Origin: Thermoleophilia bacterium
Lineage (GTDB): Bacteria; Actinomycetota; Thermoleophilia; RBG-16-64-13
Length of the DNA stretch: 64,000 bases
Direction: 5' to 3'
NCBI GenBank assembly: GCA_027493445.1
Contig: JAOSKU010000001.1
Span: 3,859,845-3,923,844, forward strand
This document shows positions 53,445 through 63,192 of the stretch, piece after piece; the stretch's first letter is position 1, and the number at the start of each line of letters is the position of its first letter. Under the pieces are notes generated by a model. The model was not told the DNA's origin. It did not search any database and saw only the letters and a list, made by a program, of their open reading frames with translations. A program made the translations under genes and the position numbers.

Positions 53445-55076
53445 CCGGCGGCGCCAACTCCCGCATCCAGCGCCGCATCCTCGCCGGGTTCGCCGGCTTG
53501 GTGGTTGTGGCGATCCTGGCCGTGCTGGTGGCTCAGATGTTCACTGGATGCTGGATCGACGTGGGCAACGAGATGGGCGACCAGCCCAACGTGGGCTTCG
53601 TGGAGCCCGCCCGGGGCTCGGCGCCGGACGCAGCGGTGCCCTTCCAGGGGCCGGACTACATAGCTTCCCAGGGCGCGCCGGTCAACGCGGTGAGTCCCTC
53701 GGAGGCCTCCATGGCCCGGGGCCAGGAGGAGTACACCAACTTCTGCTCGCCCTGTCACGGCCGGCCCGTGGGCGAGCCGGCCGAGCCCGGCCCGGTGGGG
53801 CAGCTCTTCTCGCCGCCGGCGCCCCACCTCGAGCAGCGCATCAGGGACATGCAGGACGGTGAGCTCTGGCTCACTGTGACGCAGGGCTTCGGTCGTATGC
53901 CCGCCCTGGGCTCGCGCATGAGCGTGAATGACCGCTGGGACCTGGTCAACTACCTGCGCGGCCAGGTCGGCGGTGCCGGCGCTCCGTCGCCCGAGTCGCC
54001 CCTCTTGCGCGGCACTCAACTCTTCAGCGTGCAGTGCGCCAGTTGTCACGGACCCACGGGCGGCGGCGCCCTCGGCACGGCTTTGCATCCTTCGAGCTTC
54101 CTGGCCGAGGCGAGTCAGGACGAGATCGTGACCTTCCTCCAAGCCGGCCGCCCGGGACGGGGCATGCCCTCCTTTGCCGGACGCCTGGCCGAGGGCGACT
54201 TCCAGGACCTGTTCACCCTGCTGCGGGCCCTGCAGACCGAGGGACCCTCGGTGATCGAGAAGTCCCTGGCCCAGCTGCGCCAGACAACCACCACCGCGCC
54301 GCCCCGGTCAACCACCACCACCGCGCCGCCCCAGACAACCACCACCACCGCGCCGGGGGGCCCGACCACCACAACGGCGAGCGATCAGGCTCTGATAACC
54401 CAGGGTAGGACGGCTTTTGACGCCAACTGCCAATCCTGCCACGGCAGCGAGGGGTCGGGCGGTGTCGGGCCCAGACTCAAGCCGAACGAATTCGTCGCGA
54501 GCTCGGCCGACTCCGCGGTGCGCAATGTGATCGAGAACGGAGTTGCGGGCACGGCCATGCCGGCTTGGAAAGGACGGCTAAGCCCGGGTGAGATCGACGG
54601 GCTGCTGGCCCTGCTGCGCAGCTGGCAGAGCTCCTCGTCGGGCGCGTCGAGCGCCCAGGCGGCGCCCGTGACCTTGCCTTTCACCCACCAGGCGCACCTG
54701 GCGAAGGGGGTCACATGTCTGTTCTGCCACAGCAGCGCCCGCCGAGGGCCGGCCGCCGATCTGCCTCCACTGGAGCTGTGCGCCGGGTGCCACCGCTGGC
54801 TCTCTACTCAGAACGACCGGACCAAGGCCGTGGTCAACGCTTTCGACGCCGGCACGGAGATCAGCTGGCCCCGAGTCTACGACCTCCCCGATTTCGTCTT
54901 CTTCACCCACCAGATGCACGTGGTGGTGGGGGAAGGTGGACTGCTCGGCCTGTCACGGCAACGTGGCCGGCATGGGGCTGGCCACGCGGGCCAAGAGGCT
55001 CACTATGGGCTTCTGCCTGGATTGCCACAAGCGCATCGCAGAAAGGCTGATCGATTGCGACATCTGCCACCGGTAG
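53441..55076 (+). CDS. Fused multihaem cytochrome c (three mono-haem domains plus five-haem domain), frameshifted
   Basis: About 545 residues with eight CxxCH sites. After a membrane leader ending in a possible lipobox FTGC and an ActE-like MGDQPNVGF stretch come CSPCH, CASCH, then a linker of TTTTAPP-type repeats, CQSCH, and a C-terminal c7-like block with CLFCH, CAGCH, CSACH, CLDCH and CDICH. The last three appear only after removing one G from the G5 run at 54928-54932; the protein then ends DICHR. It seems to combine the ActE and ActA roles of alternative complex III in one chain. GTG start overlaps the DUF3341 stop. Confidence 0.9.
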
Positions 55077-55115
55077 GCGGGCGAGGCGCCCGCTCCACCT
55101 GACGAGGAGAGACGC

Positions 55116-57359
55116 GTGTTCACCGAGTTCACGAGACGGGAGTTCTTCAAGAAGGCAGGCATCCTGGGCACCGCGCTGGCCCTCAGCGGCTGCGGCGGAA
55201 ACCGGGCCGAGGAGCGCCTGGTGCCCTTCCTCAAGGCCCCCGAAGAGCAGGTGGCCGGCGTCTTCACCAACTACGCTAGCCTGTGCCGGCAGTGCCCAGC
55301 GGGCTGCGGCATCCTGGTCAAGACCATGGGCGGCCGGGCCCACAAGATCGAGGGCAACCCGCGCCACCCCTTGAACCAAGGCAAGCTCTGCGCCCGCGGC
55401 CAGGCCGGCCTGCAGGCCCTCTACAACCCGGATCGGCTGACCGGACCCCAGGCCCGGGTGGGCGGCCGCGACAGCGCTTTCGGGAGTATCACTTGGGATG
55501 AGGCCGTTGTCCGGCTCACCGGGGCCGTGAAGGAGGCGCAAGCCACCCCGGGCGGCGTTGGGGTGCTCGCCGGGCAGCTGCCCGACCACCTCTACCGGCT
55601 GGCCAGCCTGATGATGTTGAACGGCCAGGGGGGCGATCGTCCGAGTTCCGCGATGGGCCGCCCGCCGGTGGTGTGGAACCTGCTGCGCGCCTGCGACGGC
55701 GGGAACCTGCTGGCCGACGCTATGAACGATCTCTACGGACAGCGCCGTCTGCCCTTCTTCGACATCGGTGGCAGCGACGTGCTCCTCTCCTTCGCCGCCA
55801 ACCTGTTCGAGACCTGGCTCTCGCCCGTCTACTTCGGGCGCACCTACGGCGAGATGCGCCGGGGGTCCGAGACCTCGCGCGGCTACTTCGTGCACGTGGA
55901 GTCCCGCCTATCGACCACCGGGGTGAACGCCGACGAGTGGTACGCGGCGCCGCCCGGGCGCGAGGCCGAGGTCGCCCTGGTGCTGGGCAAGGTCATCCTC
56001 ACCGAGCAGCTGGCCTCACCCGACCGCCCGCGCGCCGTCGACGCCTACTTCGCCGATGTCGACCCCCGCCGGCTCGCCGGCGATCTGGGCCTTTCGTTCG
56101 AGTCCCTGGTCTCGTTGGCCCGCACCATCGGTGGGGCTGAGGCGGCCCTGGCCATCCCCGGGGGCGGGCTGGGAGGTTCCACGAATGCTCGGGCGGCCGT
56201 CCGCGCCGTCATGGCTCTGAATCTCCTGGTGGGAGCTGACCAAGGGGGTCTGCGCGTCTCCACCGGCGTTCCTGATCCGGTTCTCGGACCCACCGAGCGC
56301 GTGTCGAGCTTCGAGGAGGTGCAGTCTCTGGTCGAGGCCATGCGCGGCGGCGAAGTCCAGGTGCTTCTGGTTCTGGACGGCGACCCGCTGCACGATCTGC
56401 CGGCCGCGCTCGGGTTCGAGGCGGCCGCCGCCAAGGTCCCGTTGATCGTCGACTTCTCGTCCTTCCCCACCGATACAGGTGAGGTGCTGGCCGACCTGCG
56501 GCTGCCCTCGCCCACCTATCTAGAGACCTGGGGCTACCAGGTGCCCCAGCCGGGGACTTCGCTGGCCACCCTGGGAGCTCAACAGCCCGTGGTGCGCCAG
56601 TTACACGACACCCGCTCGCCGGTCGACCTCCTGCTGGCAGTGGCCAAGGGCCTTGGGGGGGCCGTCGCGGCCGCCTTGCCATGGGAGAACGAAGTCTCCT
56701 ACCTCAAGGACTCGGTGAGCGTGCTGGCGACCCGAGGAGGGGCCTCCATTGTCAGCGCCGACCCCGAAGCCTTCCACGCCCGCTGGCAGCAGTTCGGCGG
56801 CTGGTGGTCGACCATCGAGGAGCCGCGACTCGGCCCACCCAGCGTGCCCGCGCGCCTGGAGCTGGGCCCGCCGCCGGAGAACACGGGTGGCTCGGCGTCC
56901 GGCCGCTATCTCCTGCGTGTCTACCCCTCCTTGCTTCTGGCCGAGGGCCGCCACGCCAACCTGCCCTGGATGCAGGAGGTAGCCGACACCATGACCACCG
57001 TCATGTGGGACAGCTGGGTCGAGGTCAACCCCAAGGCGGCGGCCGACCTGGGCGTGCGGACGGGTGACATCGTAAAGGTCAGCTCCAACGTGGGCTCGGT
57101 CGAGGCGCCGGTGTATGTGTACCCGGGCATCGGCCCTGACATGGTGGCCATGCCCCTGGGGCAGGGCCACCGAGCGTACGGGCGATACGCGGCCGAGCGG
57201 GGAGCTGATCCGGCCGCCTTGCTGGAGATGGCGGCGGTCGCCGGCACCGGAGAGCTTGCCTGGAGCGCCACCCAGGTCTCCCTGGAAAAGACCGGCCGGT
57301 CGAAGCGGCTGGCCCGTCTGGAGCGATCTGCCGCGGAGGAAATCCCCGAAGGCCTGTAG
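55116..57359 (+). CDS. Molybdopterin oxidoreductase-fold subunit (ActB N-terminal-like), Tat-exported
   Basis: A 747-residue protein. The twin-arginine leader TRREFFKKAG is followed by SGCGG, a possible lipobox. A cysteine set CRQCPAGC with a fourth Cys in GKLCARGQ matches the [4Fe-4S] site of molybdoenzymes. The body shows the MopB fold, with GGLGGSTNARAAVRAVMALN, and SPTYLETWGY where active enzymes often differ. Many ActB proteins have lost these cysteines and the cofactor, so keeping them is notable. It closes the Fe-S/NrfD/DUF3341/cytochrome operon. Whether Mo or W is bound cannot be told. Confidence 0.88.
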   Translation: MFTEFTRREFFKKAGILGTALALSGCGGNRAEERLVPFLKAPEEQVAGVFTNYASLCRQCPAGCGILVKTMGGRAHKIEGNPRHPLNQGKLCARGQAGLQALYNPDRLTGPQARVGGRDSAFGSITWDEAVVRLTGAVKEAQATPGGVGVLAGQLPDHLYRLASLMMLNGQGGDRPSSAMGRPPVVWNLLRACDGGNLLADAMNDLYGQRRLPFFDIGGSDVLLSFAANLFETWLSPVYFGRTYGEMRRGSETSRGYFVHVESRLSTTGVNADEWYAAPPGREAEVALVLGKVILTEQLASPDRPRAVDAYFADVDPRRLAGDLGLSFESLVSLARTIGGAEAALAIPGGGLGGSTNARAAVRAVMALNLLVGADQGGLRVSTGVPDPVLGPTERVSSFEEVQSLVEAMRGGEVQVLLVLDGDPLHDLPAALGFEAAAAKVPLIVDFSSFPTDTGEVLADLRLPSPTYLETWGYQVPQPGTSLATLGAQQPVVRQLHDTRSPVDLLLAVAKGLGGAVAAALPWENEVSYLKDSVSVLATRGGASIVSADPEAFHARWQQFGGWWSTIEEPRLGPPSVPARLELGPPPENTGGSASGRYLLRVYPSLLLAEGRHANLPWMQEVADTMTTVMWDSWVEVNPKAAADLGVRTGDIVKVSSNVGSVEAPVYVYPGIGPDMVAMPLGQGHRAYGRYAAERGADPAALLEMAAVAGTGELAWSATQVSLEKTGRSKRLARLERSAAEEIPEGL

Positions 57360-57450
57360 CCTCGCACCCGTGTGGCGAGGCGCTCAATCCGGACGGCGTC
57401 CCGACCTCTCAGAATGAAGCCCCGGCCGCCACGTCGGACTGGGCGGCCCG
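57357..57450. repeat. Dispersed intergenic repeat, copy F (diverged), with terminator-like hairpin
   Basis: At the stop of the molybdopterin subunit, GCCTCGC and GCGAGGC (57360-57381) form a hairpin like the first hairpin of copies A-C. From 57405 the sequence TCTCAGAATGAAGCCCCGGC, then GCCGCC and ACTGGGCGGCC, reads on the minus strand as the repeat's end. It separates two convergent genes and may terminate both. Confidence 0.55.
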
Positions 57451-57456
57451 GAGCGG

Positions 57457-60348
57457 CTACTGACCCGTCGCCGCCTTTAGGGCCTCCAGCACCCGTCCGA
57501 GCTCGGCGATCTGCCGGCCGTACTCCGCCCAATCGCCCGCCTGCTGCGCTTGTTGGGCCGCCTGATAGTGCTGCTCGGCCAGGGCGGCCAGGCCGGCGGC
57601 GTCAGGAGGCAGGGGGCGCCGGGGAGTGTGGTCGTGGTGGTGGCCAGCGTCGTGGTGACCGTAGCCGTGGTGGTCGTGGTGGGTTCGGACAGGGTCGTGG
57701 TCGTGGTGCCGCCGGGCGGCTGAGTAGTGGGCGGCGTGGTCGGCGCGCCTCCGTCTTCGAAGACGGCTTCGAGGGCCATCGTCAGCGTGGGCTCCATGAC
57801 CACGCGATCGGCGTAGGCGACGATCACTCGGGTGAGCTGCGGGATGGGGTTTTCGGTCGATTGCAGGTAGACAGGTTCCACATAGATCACGGAGTCCTCA
57901 ATGGGGATCACCAGCAGGTTTCCGCGGATCACTTGACTGCCCGACTGGTTCCACAACGTGAGCTGGGCCGAGATGTCCGGGTCGTTCGAGATACGCGCCT
58001 CTATCTGAGCCGTTCCGAAGACCAGCTTGTCTTTGGGGAAGTCGAAGACCACGAGCTCGCCGTAGTGGTCCCCGTCCATGCGGGCCGCCAACCAGGAGGC
58101 CATGTTCTTCTTCTGTAGGGGCACGAAGGGCTGCAGCAGCAGGAACTCCTCTTTGGCCTCTCCGGGCAGAGCCATGATCACGTAGTAGGGCACCACCGGA
58201 ACCTCGTCGTTGGCGTACAGCTCGGTGGGGATCTCCCACAGGTCCTCTTTGGTGTAGAAGACCTGCGGATCGGTCATGTGGTAGGCCGCCAGTACGTTGG
58301 CCTGGATGCTGAAGAGGTCCTCGGGGTAGCGTAGGTGCCGGCGCAGATCCTCGGGCAGCTGGTCACCGGGCACGAAAAGGCCCGGGTAGACCTTGCCCAG
58401 AGTGGTGGCGATCGCGTCATCCGGGTCGATCTGGTAGAAGGTCACGTCGCCGTTGTAGGCATCCACGACCACCTTGATCGAGTTGCGGATGTAGTTCACG
58501 CCGTTTGCGCGCGGTTGGGAGTAGGGGAAGTGGGTGGAGGTGGTGTAGGCATCCCAGATCCAGACAAGGCTGCCGTCGTCGCGGATGACGAGATAGGGGT
58601 CCCGGTCGTAGGAGAGGAAGGGGGCGATGGTCTGGACCCGCTCCTGAATCGCCCGCCGGAACAGGATGCGGCTCTCAGAGGTGAGGGAGTCGGAGAGCAG
58701 CATCTTCAGCGTGCCGAAGCGGAGGGTGAAGGCCAGCTTGCGGGGCAGGGAGCCAATCTGCAGACCCCCGGCGCCCTCGTACGTGGTGGTGACGTTGGTG
58801 TCGCCTTTGGGGTAGTCAAACTCCTCGGCGTCGGTATTGACCAGGATGAAATCGTTGTCGAGCTCGCCGTAGTAGATCCGTGGCTCAGTGATGTTCAGGT
58901 CGGGCACACGGCTACGGGGGGATGTCGAGCACGAACAGGTCGGGCAGGCCCTCGCCGGTGGCGGCGTTCACGCGGGCGACCACCGCGCCGTACCCGTGGG
59001 TGTAGGTGAGGTGCAGGTTGACCCAGGTCTTCGACTCGGGCTGCAGCTTGCTTTGGTCGAGCTCCCGGGCGGCCAGCATGGCCTGCCGGTACTGGCCGTC
59101 GATGACGTACCGATCGACATCGACGTCGCGGAAGGTGTAATAGAGTCGGATCTCCTGGATCTGCATGAGAGTGCTGAGCAGCGGTCGGGGGTCCCACAGG
59201 CGGATGTTGTCGATGGTCGCTTGGTTGGCGTCAACGTCGGCTGGGGTGAGTGCCCCTTCGGCCGGAAAGGGGCGGCTGGTTACCCTATTCAAGCCGTAGG
59301 CCCAGCGGGTGGCGGCGATGTTCTCCTCGATGTAGGGCCGCTCCACCCGGGCCTCGTTGGGCGAGACCCGGTATTGCTGGACGACGGCCGGATAGATCTG
59401 GCCGGCCGCGATCCACACGAAAACCAGCAGCCCCACGGCCACGATGGGCAACCGCCAACCGCGGTAGTGGATGTTCACCAAGAGCATGAGAGCCGAGATC
59501 ACCGACACTGCCGCCAGCACGCGCAGCACGGGGAGCTCGGCGTGCACGTCGGCGTAGCTGGCGCCGAAGACCACGCCCCGAGGCGACAGCACGAGCTCCC
59601 AGGCCGAGATCACGTAGCCGGCGGCCTTGAGCAGCAACGCCCCGGCGGCCAGGCTCGAGAGGTGTCCCTTCACGTGCGGCGCCAACCGCAGGCGCTTCCG
59701 TTCGTCGATCATCGCCGCGCGATCGAAGACGTACACGAGCAGCGCTCCGATGAAGGTGAGCACTAGAGTCAGGCCCAGGAAGGAGACGAGCGCCCCGATC
59801 ACGGGCAGCGTGAAGACGAAGAACGAAGCATCCCGCCCGAAGATGGGATCGGTGTAGCCGAAGGGAGTGCGGTACAAGAGGAGAAGCACCTGTTGCCACA
59901 ACCCCCCCGTCCCCAGAGAGAAGAAGAAGGCGAGCACCAGGGAGACGGCCAGCAGCACCTTCTGTACGATGCGATCCTCGGTGGGCACCAGCTCCAGAAT
60001 GTCCGCGCCGCCGTCTCCGCCGGCCACGCGCCGGATACGGGGTGACAGCCTGCGCGCCAGCATCACGTTGGAGAAGAACACCGCGAGGAAGATCACGCCG
60101 CCGGCCCCGCCCAGCGCCAGCCGTGCCCAGATGCGGGTCCAGTAGACGTTGGTATAGCCCAACTCGTCGAACCAGGCTACGTCGGTCCACACGACCGCGG
60201 CGCCGTAGATGGCGATGAGAACCACGGGCACCGCCGCCGCGATGAGGATGGTCACGGCGGGGCGGGCCTTGCGCCGGCGCGCCGGCGGTCGTTTCTTGCC
60301 GGCTCCGGGCTCCTTGCCGGCGCGCCGCATGATCCAGCCGGCGAGCAT
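57457..60348 (-). CDS. UPF0182 family membrane protein (COG1615), two frameshifts
   Basis: About 963 residues. Seven hydrophobic segments occupy the first 300, then a large extracellular region: YWTRIWARLALG, WDPRPLLSTLMQIQEIRLYYTF, YGAVVARVNAATGEGLPDLFV, EPRIYYGELDNDFILVNTDA, TTYEGAGGLQIGSLPRKLAF. Such proteins are characteristic of Actinomycetota and a few other phyla; function unknown. One base is missing in the G6 run at 58916-58921 and one in the G5 run at 57612-57616. After correcting both, a Thr-rich linker leads to the expected helical tail EQHYQAAQQAQQAGDWAEYG and a stop at 57457. As sequenced it appears as two separate genes. Confidence 0.93.
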
Positions 60349-60455
60349 CCCCAGGGCTTCGAATCCGTTGCGTGGGCGGCGGCGCGGTGGCCGGCCCGGC
60401 TCTCCCGTAGCGATGACAGCCCTCCCGTCAGGGTGTGGTTCGTCCGTCGTGGGGA

Positions 60456-60668
60456 TCAGTCTACCCTTTCCGGAGGCAAAAAGCGGATGGCGTGCTCGTC
60501 GAAGATGCGGCAGGCTCGCAAGGCGTCCTTGCCGGCTACCCGGATGGCGAGCCCGCAGCCGGCTCCGAGAGCGGGCGGCTTGGGAATGACCTGCAGGCTC
60601 AACCTGGCCGCGCGCAACGCGTCTTCGGCCGCCATGGCCGCGTGGGTGGTCGGGAAGGCGAAGATCAC
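60456..60668 (-). CDS. DUF3343 family protein (putative Se/S carrier)
   Basis: About 70 residues: VIFAFPTTHAAMAAEDALRA, then LQVIPKPPALGAGCGLAIRV with the conserved Cys, and a short C-terminus. This matches DUF3343, a small family found with YedF in selenium-using bacteria and proposed to carry Se or S. The GTG at 60666-60668 begins the domain; no good ribosome site is seen. A much longer frame through the repeat to 61325 is not credible. A YedF-like gene lies upstream on the same strand, beyond a repeat. Confidence 0.75.
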   Translation of the reverse strand: MIFAFPTTHAAMAAEDALRAARLSLQVIPKPPALGAGCGLAIRVAGKDALRACRIFDEHAIRFLPPERVD

Positions 60669-60796
60669 GCTCGCGCAGTGCGGTCGGCCCCGCCCCGAGT
60701 CGGCGGGGGAGTCTCCCGCTCCGCCGGGCGGAGGGCCTGCCGGGGCGGCCGGCGGGTCACCCGGCTCGGGATACGGGCGTCCGCCGAGGTTCGCGG

Positions 60797-60950
60797 TCAG
60801 AGCGCGTCTCGAAACGAAGCCCCCGGCCCCCAGGCCGTACTGGGCGGCGCGATGCTTCGTGCTCGGTCGCGTCCGTAGCTCTGCTGCGCCCGCTCCCTGC
60901 GTCCTTGCCTCGCCCGCGCCCGGCGCACCCTGGCGGCGAGGCGTCATTCC
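60797..60950 (-). repeat. Dispersed intergenic repeat, copy B (longest)
   Basis: On the minus strand it begins GGAATGACGCCTCGCCGCCA, continues with GAGGCAAGGACGCAGGGAGC, GCAGAGCTACGGACGCGACC, and ends GGGGGCTTCGTTTCGAGACG then CGCTCTGA. Just before the start (60951-60969) lies AGAGTTCGTCTCG, which is an imperfect inverted match to the end, so this copy may keep terminal inverted repeats. GCCTCGCC/GGCGAGGC forms the first hairpin. It lies directly after the YedF-like gene. Confidence 0.8.
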
Positions 60951-60961
60951 GAGACGAACTC

Positions 60962-61297
60962 TCAGAGCGTGATCACCTTGTCGGCTTCCAGCATGAGCTC
61001 CTGCAGCAAGGCCATGGAGCCTACCTCGCCCACGGCGAGACGCTCCCGGACGCCGAAGTAGTCCAGGCAGGTCCCGCAGGAGAGGAAGCGCGAGCCCCGC
61101 GCCTCGAGCTCCCGGAACGCTTCGATCACCGGTGAGTCGTCGAGAGTCAGGAACACGCCTCGGTTGACGAAGGCGAACGTCTCCGGCTGCTCCAGGCGCT
61201 CCCCCAGGCTGTTCCAGAAGGACTGCGCTAATCGCCCGCCGATCCGGTCGTCGCGACCCAGCACGTCCGAGCGCGAGTACCACACGATGCCTGCCAC
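60962..61297 (-). CDS. YedF-like DsrE-family protein (selenium metabolism type)
   Basis: A 111-residue DsrE/F-fold protein. FAFVNRGVFLTLDDSPVIEA, ERGSRFLSC-like ARGSRFLSCGTCLDYFGVRE, LAVGEVGSM and LEADKVITL closely follow the C-terminal domain of YedF. Full YedF also has an N-terminal TusA domain, absent here. The CGTC pair is the likely sulfur/selenium site. GTG start (61295-61297) follows GGGGAGGGG. It is divergent from the LysR gene, its probable regulator. Confidence 0.87.
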   Translation of the reverse strand: MAGIVWYSRSDVLGRDDRIGGRLAQSFWNSLGERLEQPETFAFVNRGVFLTLDDSPVIEAFRELEARGSRFLSCGTCLDYFGVRERLAVGEVGSMALLQELMLEADKVITL

Positions 61298-61419
61298 GTC
61301 CCCTCCCCAGAATGTATAGTCTCATGGCGAGCGAGCTATGAGGTGCTGCTGCGTATGTTATGAGTATATGTGATGGAAGTGCGCCGGCGCAACCCGAGGC
61401 TGGCGGAGCAGGAGGGACC

Positions 61420-62328
61420 GTGAACCTGCGCTATCTCCGAACTTTCGTCGAGGTCGGCTCGAGCACCAGCCTGACCGAGGCCGCCCAGCGCCTGGGCATC
61501 ACGCAGTCGGCGGTCAGCCTGCAGCTGCAGAAGCTCGAGGCCGAGTTCGGCGCGCGGCTGGTGGATCGCACGCGCACGCCCCTCGTCCTTACGCCGGCCG
61601 GCGAAGCTCTGCTCGATGAGAGCGCCGCCCTCTTGCAGGGCTACGAAGCGGCTCACGACGCCGTACAGCGGGCGTCGACCGAGGTCGCCGGCCGCCTGCG
61701 CATCTCTGCTTCCAGCATTCCCGGGGAGCACCTCGTACCCCGGTTGCTGGTCCGGTTCCAGAGAGAGCACCCGGCGGTGCGGGCTTGGGTGAGTGTGAGC
61801 GACACGGCCGGCGTCTATCGCGACCTCCTGCGGGGCGGAGTTGATTTCGGCTTTGTTGGGGCGCGGCGCGAGGACCTGGGTCTGGCGCACGAAGCCTTTG
61901 CCGACGACGAGATCATCCTGGTTGGACCGGGGGGTGCGGAGCCGGTCGCGATCAAACCGGAGGGGCTGCTCGCCGTTCCACTAATCATGCGCGAGGAAGG
62001 CTCCGGTACGCTGGCTTCGGCCATGCGTTCTCTGGAAGCCGCCGGAGTGAGGCCCGCCCGGCTCTCGACCATCATGACGCTGGGTTCGACCCAAGCCGTC
62101 CTGACCGCGGTGCGGGCGGGCGCCGGCTACGCCCTGGTCTCGCGCAGGGCCGCGGACGATCTGCTGGCCCTGGGAGTCATCTCAGCCATTGAGGTGGAGG
62201 GCCTCAAGATACGCCGCACCCTGTGGACGGCCTACGATCCGAGCCGGGCGGAGGGCGGCCTTCGCGAGAGCTTCCTCCAGGCCGTGCGCGCCTGGAAAAC
62301 CGATCAACCGGCGGCTCCGAGCACGTAG
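61420..62328 (+). CDS. LysR-family regulator, selenium-metabolism type
   Basis: A 302-residue LysR protein with helix-turn-helix MNLRYLRTFVEVGSSTSLTE and AAQRLGITQSAVSLQLQKLE, and a periplasmic-binding-like effector domain (LRISASSIPGEHLVPRLL, GVDFGFVGARREDLGL, LIMREEGSGTL). GTG 61420 follows GGAGGGACC; the frame is open to 61360. Its divergent position beside YedF and DUF3343 matches the selenium-metabolism-associated LysR group, related to CysB-type sensors. The target is probably the intergenic region 61298-61419. Confidence 0.88.
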   Translation: MNLRYLRTFVEVGSSTSLTEAAQRLGITQSAVSLQLQKLEAEFGARLVDRTRTPLVLTPAGEALLDESAALLQGYEAAHDAVQRASTEVAGRLRISASSIPGEHLVPRLLVRFQREHPAVRAWVSVSDTAGVYRDLLRGGVDFGFVGARREDLGLAHEAFADDEIILVGPGGAEPVAIKPEGLLAVPLIMREEGSGTLASAMRSLEAAGVRPARLSTIMTLGSTQAVLTAVRAGAGYALVSRRAADDLLALGVISAIEVEGLKIRRTLWTAYDPSRAEGGLRESFLQAVRAWKTDQPAAPST

Positions 62329-62410
62329 CCGGGCAAGACCACCTCCCACGGCTGGTGTATACTTAGGGCGGCCGAACTTCGCCTTCGAGATCCTGGAGGG
62401 CCCGGCACCC

Positions 62411-63061
62411 ATGCCGACCCAAGCTATCGAGGAGTACCTCGAATCCATCTACAAGCTCCACTCCCGCGGGGTCAAGGTCATTGCCGCCCGGCTGGCCGAG
62501 GACCTGGGTGTGGCCGCTCCCACCGTGACCGAGATGCTGCGCCGGCTTCGGGCCGAGGGCTTCGTGGTGACGAGCGGAGAGCGCGAGGTGGTGCTGACCG
62601 CCGCGGGTCGCGATGCGGCCGAGGTGTTGATCCGCCGCCACCGGCTCTCGGAGCGCCTGCTCACCGACATCCTGGGGATGCCCTGGTCGGAGGCCCACGA
62701 GGAGGCCTGCAAGTTCGAGCATGTGATCTCCCCGGCGGTGGAAGCCCGGCTGGCCCGGGCGCTCGACTATCCCACCACCTGCCCCCACGGCAACCCAATC
62801 CCCGGATCGCCCGGGGAGGGGGAGGTGCTGCTGCGCCTGAGCCAGGTCGCCGTCGGGGCGCGCGGGGTTCTTCGCTGCGTGGAGGCCGAGGACGAGGAGC
62901 TATTGAGCTACGTGGAAGGGCTCGGGCTCGTGCCCGGAGAGCTGATCGAGGTGGTCGGCTATGCTCCGCTCGACGGCCCTGTCGAGGTGAAGGTGGGGAG
63001 CCGCACCGTGTTCGTCGGGCTGGCGGCCGCAGAAAGGTTGCTGATCAAACCCCAGGACTGA
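62411..63061 (+). CDS. DtxR/MntR-family metal-dependent regulator
   Basis: A 216-residue iron or manganese sensor. The winged helix (IEEYLESIYKLHSRGVKVIA, VAAPTVTEMLRRLRAEGFV) is followed by the metal/dimer domain with HRLSERLLTDILGMPWSEAH, EACKFEHVIS and CPHGNPIPG. A C-terminal FeoA/SH3-like domain follows (LLSYVEGLGLVPGELIEVV). Iron-type members have Cys or Met at the second-site ligand; KFEH with Cys just before suggests IdeR-like rather than MntR, but this is uncertain. ATG 62411 follows GGAGGG. A repeat begins at its stop. Confidence 0.92.
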   Translation: MPTQAIEEYLESIYKLHSRGVKVIAARLAEDLGVAAPTVTEMLRRLRAEGFVVTSGEREVVLTAAGRDAAEVLIRRHRLSERLLTDILGMPWSEAHEEACKFEHVISPAVEARLARALDYPTTCPHGNPIPGSPGEGEVLLRLSQVAVGARGVLRCVEAEDEELLSYVEGLGLVPGELIEVVGYAPLDGPVEVKVGSRTVFVGLAAAERLLIKPQD

Positions 63062-63192
63062 ATGACGCCTCGCCGCCAGGGTGCGCTGGGTGAGTGCGAG
63101 GCAAGGACGCAGGGAGCGGGCGTAGCAGAGCTACGGGCGCGACCGAGGACGCCGCATCGTGCCGGCCAGCGCGGCCTGGCGGCCGGGGCGTC
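63060..63192 (+). repeat. Dispersed intergenic repeat, copy A
   Basis: Begins GAATGACGCCTCGCCGCCAG at the DtxR stop codon and runs GCGAGGCAAGGACGCAGGGA, GCGGGCGTAGCAGAGCTACG, GCGCGACCGAGGACGCCGCA, GCGGCCTGGCGGCCGGGGC. Two hairpins are evident: GCCTCGC/GCGAGGC and CGTAGC-AGA-GCTACG. By eye it is well over 80 percent like copy B across 130 bases. It lies between convergent dtxR and csoR-type genes. Confidence 0.8.

Noticed and set aside
54280..54390. Short tandem repeats resembling a CRISPR or minisatellite
   Set aside because: They encode the TTTTAPP linker of the cytochrome in frame; no spacers or constant repeat unit.
60456..61325. Single 289-residue protein on the minus strand
   Set aside because: It spans the YedF-like gene out of frame, then a repeat, then DUF3343; only the last 70 residues show family similarity.
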